A stretch of 64,000 nt of DNA, from contig NW_002060943.1 in the NCBI RefSeq assembly GCF_000150275.1, positions 6,502,299 to 6,566,298 of the forward strand. The letters run 5' to 3'. This document shows, piece by piece, positions 55,458 through 64,000 of the stretch. The first letter of the stretch is position 1, and the number at the start of each line of letters is the position of its first letter. This DNA comes from Trichoplax adhaerens (taxonomy: Eukaryota > Placozoa > Uniplacotomia > Trichoplacea > Trichoplacidae). A program made the position numbers and the translations under genes. The notes under the pieces are model-generated. The model searched no databases. It was given only the letters and a program-made list of their open reading frames with translations, and had not been told where the DNA came from.

Positions 55458-58400
55458 TTATATGAAATTGGCAGATGTAGCTGTTTGGCCTAAATCTTTT
55501 TTAGCACTTGATATCTCAGGGCTACAGTCATGCTCGTAAGGTTTGGAATGATCTTTCTTATAAAATATCCAACTAGCAAAGAAGCAAATAGTAGAAGCTA
55601 TCTTGATAAATAAACTAATGCCACTGATATAGTACATTATAGCTTTGTTATCATAGACTAAACATACAGATACTTTATTACTACAGTTACTATCCCAAAA
55701 TACACATGCTTGATCAATAAATGCTCCTACTAGTATCGGAGCCGGTAGGCTGGCAACTAATCTTAAGAATACCCACGAGAAACCAACAGCAAAGGACCGC
55801 TGACTTTCCGAGACACTTCTAAAATTATTAATAAAATAGTAAAATTAATGGTTTGCTCAAGCTATCATTATCTCGTCTTTTATATCATATCTACGTTAAT
55901 ATACGAGTAAATTAAATTGATAGATTCTATGTATTGAGAGTAACTTTTAAATCTTGAAAATTAACGTATTAATAAGCCTGCGACAATGTCTAAAGTAAAA
56001 TTGTAAAGATTAATAGCTCTGTAGCCACGGAGAACTTGTAGCGTATTTCAATATTAGCAACTGAAAAGGCAAGTCTCAACTTCTTTCAGGAATAATACAT
56101 GAAAAGAAATTCTTGCCTCATCATTGCTTCTGTTATTGGAACTATTTTAGCACTCATGATGGTTAAGGAAATTGTTAAACCAACGAGAAATGGAATCAAT
56201 TCTTGGCATGATTTACGGCATAATCCTCCTAGAGCATCATATGGCCGTAGTGGAATTGTTGTTTTATTGACGCAACTGCAGTCTAGGTACATCTGAAATT
56301 AAGTTAAATATCATTAGCAAAATTCAGAGTAAAGAAATTAATTTTGATTTGATACTCACATTAGTATATTATTCTGAATAAGTAACTGTGATAATTAAAA
56401 TCTGCTTATAGGTGTTATAAATTTTTTATCGAAGGTAGCGATGAAACTACATATTGATTTCTTCTTAAGATATGCAAGTATTCTAGCATTATAAAACACC
56501 AATACAAAATCTGATCATGTTATCTTCGGATAGCAATACAGGAATATAAAATACTATGATGAAGGTCTTTGAATCTACGAAATAAATTTCTTGCGTAGAA
56601 TACTGCTGTAATAATATTGTCTATTAAACTTCATATTAATTTTGATAGAATACTCACATTAGTATAATATTCTGGATTAAAGGCACTGCTTGAGCAGCCA
56701 GCATGGCATGGAGAATAAAAACTAACTCCATCTATACCACATATAGGATTATATTTAACGCCATTACACATGCAGTTTGAATTGCAAGAGGACATCAAAT
56801 TAGGACTAGGGAGCCTAGTGATGTTATAAATTTGAAACTTTTAATCATTTGAGTGTGCTATCAATCAGAAAATAACATTATATCTTTTAGGCTAGATTAT
56901 GCCTTGTGAATGACAATCGCAATTTCATGAGAGTAAAATTTTGCAATTCAAAAATTGTAGATTCCTTTAGATAATTATACAATAATTGTAGTGCAAGTAT
57001 ATTTTATACTCAATATAGAAACATGAGACGATATTAATGCGGCAATGTAATTGTAGTTTCTCAAAAATTTTGCATGGGCATTATCAAAATTAATTGTAAT
57101 TAGACATCATTTCGTAATTCTTGATTTGTAAAATCTTTCCTGTTAACATCATCTTAACTATCCAATGCTTGATATTAAATGAAGTAGTGTAGTTTGATTC
57201 AAACTTACGTTGTTGGTGTGGATAGAGGATTATCAGGATAATTACGGTTAACTCCAGCAAATGGAAGATCACCGCAGTAGACAAAATAAGTTAAAACAAC
57301 TATGGCATCAGCTATACTAATGATCCAAGTCAATTTGATGGCGGCGACGCCATTCATCTTGAGAAACTTCATGATTATTCCACTCTAGTCCAATCAGAAA
57401 TATACCTTCGGTTATTAATGGTAATAATGCTGTATAAAATATATCTTAAATAAGCTACAAGGTACTAAAAAGTTTTTGCAAATATGATCGTATCGAACTA
57501 TCATCAATAAAACTAGCCTATCAGATTACCAATATAATGCCAGCTGTACCGCTAGCTAAAGCAATATAACCAGTAGTGAGGCTTGCTTGATAAGCCGGCA
57601 TATAAAATCGTGTTTCAATAATTTTGACTAAAAAGTAGCCAAATCCAGATACTAATATATACTCGAATGAATTGCCTGCTACTATAAGCATGTATGGGAC
57701 GTTGGTGACTAATGCTTTAATTGCTTTGAAGATATTTTTAGTCTTGATCCCATATTCATGATCGATCCGAGCATTTTTACCGGCCATATCTTTACGTAAT
57801 GCTTTATATTTTTCAAATCCTGGTAAATACTTCGGAAATGCAAATAGTGGTATAGAAATCAGCACTAAGATAATTCCCATCGATAAGAAACAAATCCACC
57901 AAGCACCAATCCACCTAGGATCAAAAGGTGTCATACCTTGCACAGTAGATAAATAGAGATTTTAATTTCAGACATCGAATAATACTTTATTGGAGAGAAA
58001 TAAAAGTACTAGAGATAAAATTGAAGGATTTTAAAAGGAGTAAAAGTATTTTAATTATTTGATACCTATAGGAGCTGACTTAGGAGTATCAACATAAATT
58101 TGTAATATCGTAGCAGCAATAATAAAGCCCAATGAAGGACCTATAGCAGTTACGCTCGACATAATCGCAAGATACATGGCTGATGACAGCGGATGGACAT
58201 TTTCATCAATGTAAGCATAGCCAATATTCCACAATAAGTTATAGCCAGCACCCATGATCAATTGACTGATGATAAAGATTGGATAAAACCGACGCGAAGA
58301 AGTAGGAACACCTGCATTAATATTGCAAACTTGATCGGCAAAGGAGTCGGGTTTATCGATACATAAATCAGTATAATTACTGGTAGTAATAATAGGTTGA

Positions 58401-58840
58401 TATGGTCCGACAAAGAAATGGGGTAATGCAAAAATGATCGAGCCGATACCAACTACCAATGCTCCAATGCTTAGAAATCTTCCTTTATGCCTTAAGCCTG
58501 CGTAATAACTAGCAATAAAACCGATAATTGCTGCAGAAACCTCTGAACATGCAGGCAATGCTCCAACTTCGGCACTTGTTAGTATAAATCTCTTTTCCAG
58601 CGAGCTCACTACAGAGGCAGTAAATCCAGATACTAATACTTCAGCAAAAAATCCATAAAGAAAGATGAATAAAAGTAACCACCATCGATGGTTACAACAT
58701 TGAAGCCATGTTGGATGGAATGAGCCCCATCCAAAGTATCCATGTTTTATAACTTTAATTGATTCCTCGAAATGTAATATATCATCATTATCATCATCTG
58801 CTTGTTGGTGGTCATTTTGGGCGCCATTACTATTAGACAT
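55458..58840 (-). CDS. SLCO4: Organic anion transporting polypeptide, OATP/SLCO4-like
   Basis: A 12-helix plasma-membrane carrier for large organic anions (steroid conjugates, thyroid hormones, bile salts in animals). Exons on the minus strand: 58066-58840, 57530-57936, 57209-57384, 56658-56814, 56099-56292, 55458-55818; phases agree and give 689 aa. The start ATG has A at -3. After an acidic N-terminus comes FGWGSFHPTWLQCCNH and the first helix, as in OATP4 proteins. The family signature at the end of helix 6 reads DPRWIGAWWICFL (~264-276), with Cys where Gly is usual. The large extracellular loop between helices 9 and 10 has the Kazal-like block with ten cysteines (CNSNCMC, PICGIDG, PCHAGC, DCSC, LCRKSC). 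A conserved ESQRSFAVGFSWVFLRL helix follows. AATAAA lies 12 nt after the stop. Substrate and exact paralogue cannot be told from sequence. Confidence 0.94.
56340..56390 (-). pseudogene. Remnant copy of the 3' end of SLCO exon 4 inside intron 4
   Basis: Text reading gatactcacattagtatattattctga (56349-56375) closely repeats the exon-4 donor region at 56651-56680 (gaatactcacattagtataatattctg). The similarity weakens on both sides. Read on the minus strand it keeps the GTGAGT donor. It looks like the trace of a roughly 300-bp tandem duplication that took in the end of the exon. It cannot code a full Kazal-like exon. Confidence 0.5.
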
Positions 58841-61800
58841 GATGACTTGCAGGTGGTAGAATAATAGGGGATACTTTAAATTATCTCTTAATCGCTATGT
58901 CTAATGGCAAATTAGATACAATTTGGTTAAAGAGAGCAACTAGATGACGACTAAATAGCGTCTTAAGTATCCACCCGTCTATAATTATAGTGAATCAAGA
59001 AAAGAATTTCATTAGGAACCATATAACAAATAAGAGCCATTGAAAGCTTATTATATCAATTAAGAATTCATTTGTTACTTTAGAAAAAAAAAATGTGATT
59101 TACAGTAGCGGGTTAAGTGTAATTTCTAATTTACTGTCCAAAAGTACGTTTATATAGTAATCATTAACGGTCTCAGAAAATTTCTGAATTGTAATATATC
59201 TAATTTGTCGCTAAAAATTCTATTACTAGCATAACGGCATACTCTAATTTATACGTGGAAAGTTTATTCATTCATCAAATAAATCATGACTTGATTTAAA
59301 CTGAATAATTTACTTTTATCACGATATGTACGGTATTAAGTGGCATCTCCAAGATTATGAATTTATTTTGAAACTAACTACAAGCCCAACGAGAAGTTCA
59401 TGGACAGTTTTACTTTGGATAAATTGACCAATTTCTAAAGGTGATAATATGAACAAATATGCGAAGAGTAAACTTGCTTTTTAATTAAAAACTTATTAAA
59501 TGCAAAACCAAGCAACCACCTGGGCACTTCTATTACCGCTAATTATCAATTTGTTGGTCTCAGGAAGTAATTGCAATAAAAAAACGGGATAATTAAGCAG
59601 TTACGCATACGCATTTCACACTCATTAATTATTTTTGAGAGCGACGCCATATACGTAAGGCGTCTTCTTAAAATTTCAATAAACTTGAATGAAAGTGCGG
59701 CTTTATAGCTACAATTAAATGTGTTAACTAATTTCAAACGATTCAATGAAGAATATATAGCATTATTACGGGAAGAAACATCGATTTATTAAAAGTAATA
59801 ATCGATGAAGTACTATCAATTTGTAACAAAATTAGAGTTGTAAGCGTTTGTTAGGGTACGCCCTTATTTTTTTACCTAAGTTTATGCTGTCTAGCTTTAT
59901 TATAAAGTAGTACCATATAAACACTAATCATGTTCAGTAAGGCAAGTTTAGTATGTTAAAAGATCAGTTATAAAAATTAAAAATGGTTGAAAAAAGCCAT
60001 AAACACTTTCAGGCTTCAATATTATAGGATTTCCTAACGCTAGATGTAATTTTCTGTACCGGTACTCTAGCACGAAGTTAATCAAAATGGATAGCAGCTA
60101 TAAAAGGATAGCTATGTTTCAATGCACGCCACACTTAAATGGGAGCCCCACTGGCGGTAAAAGATATATACACTTATAGAATGCGAAAGGAATGATTAAA
60201 TTAAAAATTTTACCCCTTCACATTTCCTATGAAAGCTATAAAAATAATAACAGATCGCGTCAAAAAGAACTAATTGAATAAATAAAAAATCCGGTTATCT
60301 TGCAAACATTTTCAAAGATGGACTAACTTACCTGCTGAAGAATAGCAATCAATGTTAAGTTGAATAGGCACCGTTGTTAGACTGAACTTGTATATAAAGG
60401 CACTTCTAAGCAAGCAGTGGGGTTAAATGCTCTATTTTATGGCTACTAATCTTGCTATAACTGCTAAAAAGGTGATCGATTTTGAATATAACGAAGACTT
60501 AGCCTTGGTTTTAGTATCTACTTTATGAAAGATGGCAATTAGAATGAAACAATTAAGGAAAAGAATTGGTTAAAAAATAAAGATGCAATTATTTTCTTTG
60601 TGGGATTGCCTTATTGAAAGCACAGCGGTAGGTTATTCAATAAACGTATTGAATATTAGTTCGTATGGATTTAATTTGTATGCAGGCTAATGGTTGTTCT
60701 ACGTTGTATCACTATAATAAAAAAAATTCCAAGTAGCGTTAAAGATGGATTATACGTATTAGTTCAATTCATTATTAGAATTTTGTTTTCCTGTTTATTC
60801 AATTTCAATAGAACATCATGTCTACAGAACTTGGTGTTCCACATATCGACTGTATAATAGAATTAGTTAATCAATCACCTTATAGCATTAGAACTATTGC
60901 ATTATTTGATTAGGCAATCGTGTTTTGACATACTACAGCTTGTTATTTGTACTAGTTGAATGGAAAGTAAATAGATTGAATCTTTAGCCTGGAAATAGAA
61001 ATTGGGTATGTCGTCATTTAGACTACCGCGTGTAGAAATAGATCTAGATGTATTTCATGTCTAATAAAAAATAGTACAACGCAATTAGTTAATCGATTTG
61101 TTCTTATAGTCGACTTGAACGCTATGAAGTAATCACATATATCTTAATTCGAAAAGAAACAAAGAATAATAAAAGGATTTCAATAACATTATTAATAGTG
61201 TAGGAGTGAAATTTGTATAATGGATTTTGATATTGAATTAAGAAGGCATACCAGTAGTTTCATTCATTTATTACTTGCTACCTCAACTTGGACGTAAAGG
61301 AACCGTGCGATGGACAAGTAAAATCCATAAATGCGCTTATAATATCTGATTAAAAAGATATCATTCCATTTATCGATAGATTGGTTACTATATCCATTTC
61401 GAAGTAATAGGTTTTATTCAAAATTAAAAGCCATTAGTGATTATGTTATAACGACTAAAAGGGTTGGAATCCCATTCAAAAATGATACTACAGTAAGAAT
61501 ATAAACCGGGTCATCCCTACTTCAGGACAAATTTACTCTTGTGTTTCGATATCATCCGATACACCTAATAGGATACACCTAATGGGAAAGGTGAATAGTA
61601 TAATAATATAGCCATGGATAATAATAAGTTTTGATATATACGAACTAATAAGTAATTGATCATCACATTTTATGTATAGGAAATTGTTTGAAGTTCGATG
61701 AGTAGTCATGATTGAATAAGAATACATACAGTAATTATAATCAATCATTTCAAATCATTTAAAAAAATTCAACGTTGTAGTCCTTCTTCTATGCCACAAT

Positions 61801-62039
61801 TTTAGCAACTACCAATGTTATTATTGCACTAATTGAAGCGTTGAATAATAAAAATTTTTCGATTAGTGAAGAATTGGAATAACATGTTGCTTTGTATCAA
61901 TGCAACAATAGCATGTTTCCGCTTTGAAGTCCTCAAAACCAGCCAACTTGTATGAAATAATTGGCCTGTGGTGATAATAGCTGACTTAGAGCCAATTTGC
62001 AATGGCACTAATTGAACCTTTAAAGATCCATTACAGTTG

Positions 62040-62770
62040 TAATAATGCGTAATGAAAATGAATAAAACCAATTTTTGAAGAATATCGCTAGTAAAGAGTA
62101 GAAAACCCAAGAAAAATTTATTAATACAACATATCAAAGTGTGATTCTCAATGTAAACATCAACGCCAGATGCAAATAGTCTTAAAATGATTAACGAGCT
62201 AGCAAAATACTACCTCTAGACACAAATAAAATCTAATCTGCGAAATATGAAATGTACAGTATGCTTAATGGGATTACAGTGAACCAGCAACCGTCAGAAT
62301 GAAGTTACTTTAAATTAATGCGATAGGTAAAGGTGTGACTATAAGAGCGAGATTCAAATACTGTAGTTTTAAAATGATATGCGATGTAACCAATTCTATA
62401 CATAAAACTAATCCGTGAAATATGAAATGTATGTTAAAACGGGATTACTGTGAGCTAACAATGATTAGAATGAATTCACTTGAAGGCATGGAGGAAACAG
62501 ACTAAAGCCATTCACGAAGAACATCACGTAGGAGAAGCAAAGAAGCTCTGGTAATACAACAGGTAAAGTTATAGCTATCCATGCGAAGATCAAAACCAGA
62601 TTGAAATATTCTTGAAATGATAAGTGGCCTAATAAATGGAATATTCATCGCACTATACGTATGCCATACTAAAATCGATACGAGTATGCTAGGCACTAAA
62701 TGTACGGAGATTAAAACGAGGTTATCGTTAGCTAGAAGTTGCTACTGTGAATAACTTGAAGTGATGGATG
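62040..62770. repeat. Degenerate complex tandem repeat
   Basis: The block aaatatgaaatgta...gggattac(a/t)gtga followed by agaatga.tt.actt(t/g)a recurs near 62245 and 62420, with a weaker relative near 62698. A second block (ttcacgaagaa.atc..gta, then accagattgaaatattcttg) near 62505-62610 resembles 62060-62190. This suggests a higher-order unit of about 430 bp with internal repeats. Confidence 0.6.
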
Positions 62771-63386
62771 AGTTCATCCAAAGGTCTATCCGTAAATTAA
62801 TGTGCAAGGAAATGAAAGATTACTTAAACATCTAAACACACTCTACTAACGTTATAGGCATCGTTTTCCCTAGGATATGGATGATAGTGTAGTTTGTTGG
62901 TATAAATCTACTGTACAGTTGTCTGGAGTTTTTAAATGCCGTTTTAACCTGTGATACATCGAAGTCGAAAATTGCAGATAGCAAGAGCTAGAAATAAAAT
63001 TTAAAGGCAGCACAACTAAATACTGAACACATCGACTACTAAGATTGCCCATAGCTTGTAATTCCACGGCTTAGGCAATAGTTATATATGGTGGTCATGA
63101 TTTCAGCTAATTAAAGTGGCAATGTGTTAATAAAGTAAATGTTGGTTATGGCTACTATGATGAAACGGCTCATATCTACCATGTGTTCTATAAGTCTATA
63201 GTCGATAGCCTTTTAAGTGTTGTTATTAGGCAATGTACTAACGTGATTGATGACTCTTATGTAGAGTAGTATTTGATTGTGATTAAGTTATGTATATAGA
63301 ATTGATATCGTAGAGGCTATAAATCGATTATCCGGTGTATTTTAGCCACTTTCAACAGTTGAAGAACTTGAAATTCTTCTCCGGCA

Positions 63387-64000
63387 GTATTATAGGCTAG
63401 TAAACCATGCATTACATATCCCCACTCGACAAGGATTGACTACGAAATGATAGCATATTCAATCGATTTCAACACTGCTTACGACTACAGGTGTAAAAAA
63501 CATTTATAAATTTAGTAACCAGATGAAGGAATGAGTCATTTCTCTAGCTTTTCCGCTACGTATACAGTCCTATAGATTGATTATAGCTAATAGATGCTTT
63601 ATTCTTGAACACTTCACTGATCGAACTACTATACACGAGTAAACCATATAGTATTATTCCTACTTTATGTGGATTTTAAAAAAGATATAATAGTATTTTC
63701 CATCGATTTCAACAAAATATACTATTGAAGCTGTAGAACTCTTTCATAGATTTAATTTATGAATGAAGGCAGAAGTCATTTCTCAAGCTTATCCGTCGCG
63801 TTCTTCAGATTGATTGTAGCTATTCGATACTTTATTCTTGAACGCTTGATAGCTCGAACTGCTATACACGAGTAAATCGTGTACTATAGTTCCTACTTTC
63901 TAGCGATTAAAAAGACTTGATAGCATTTTTCTTCCATTTCAAAAAAGTGTGCTATAGCTGTAGAAGTTTTTATAAATTTAATTGACAAACGAAGGAAGGA
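63387..64000. repeat. Tandem array, ~245-bp unit, continues past the window
   Basis: Copies of a block with actatacacgagtaaa(c/t)c, then a 'tattc(c/t)actttat' block, gatag(c/t)a(t/a)att.catcgatttcaac, then tagatttaattta.gaatgaagg, gtcatttctc.agctt and tttattcttgaac recur near 63390, 63630 and 63870. The array is cut by the window edge, so its full length is unknown. Confidence 0.85.

Larger units (their letters stand above)
58841..64000. other. Gene-free AT-rich region right of the SLCO gene
   Basis: No exon seen on either strand; the open frames are short and unlike any family I know. The first few hundred bases should hold the SLCO promoter and 5' UTR. Two tandem arrays near the right edge are listed separately. 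Confidence 0.55.

Overview
This window looks like nuclear DNA of an animal, probably an early-branching one. All genes are split by GT-AG introns, most of them short. The non-coding DNA is very AT-rich. The gene families are animal ones (a PDCD4 N-terminus, RasGRP, an OATP/SLCO carrier) and the proteins resemble the vertebrate ones closely. A placozoan such as Trichoplax would fit the base composition, the small introns and the conserved exon structure, but that is inference; nothing seen here is species-specific. No bacterial, plasmid, phage or CRISPR features were seen.

Layout. From 426 to 3108 lie the first two coding exons of a PDCD4 homologue (+), whose MA3-domain exons I could not find downstream. 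From 3.1 to 28.5 kb there is a 25-kb AT-rich stretch with no gene I can support, but with many short, decayed tandem arrays whose units are unrelated to each other. From 28.6 to 38.5 kb is a 17-exon RasGRP-type Ras exchange factor (+), with REM, CDC25, two EF-hands, C1 and a coiled-coil tail. Its 5.1-kb first intron holds two tandem arrays and a telomere-like tract. From 39.3 to 43.8 kb is the 26S proteasome ATPase PSMC6/Rpt4 (-, 16 exons, 387 aa). From 45.6 to 47.4 kb is the AP-2 sigma subunit AP2S1 (+, 142 aa), which starts with an exon that codes only the initiator Met. From 49.2 to 52.0 kb is FOXRED1 (-, 7 exons, 437 aa). From 55.5 to 58.8 kb is an OATP/SLCO4-like transporter (-, 6 exons, 689 aa). 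From 58.8 to 64.0 kb there is no gene, with further tandem arrays, one of which runs off the right edge.

The genes are housekeeping and signalling genes that share no pathway, so this is an ordinary stretch of animal chromosome and not a gene cluster. RasGRP and PSMC6 are tail to tail, PSMC6 and AP2S1 are head to head, and AP2S1 and FOXRED1 are tail to tail. The most unusual part is the 1.8-kb shared upstream region of PSMC6 and AP2S1. It contains a near-perfect inverted repeat with arms of about 107 bp, a third copy of the arm, and dense self-complementary TACTG/CAGTA pentamer tracts. Other points worth checking are the stranded PDCD4 5' exons and a 2-nt phase mismatch between RasGRP exons 8 and 9.
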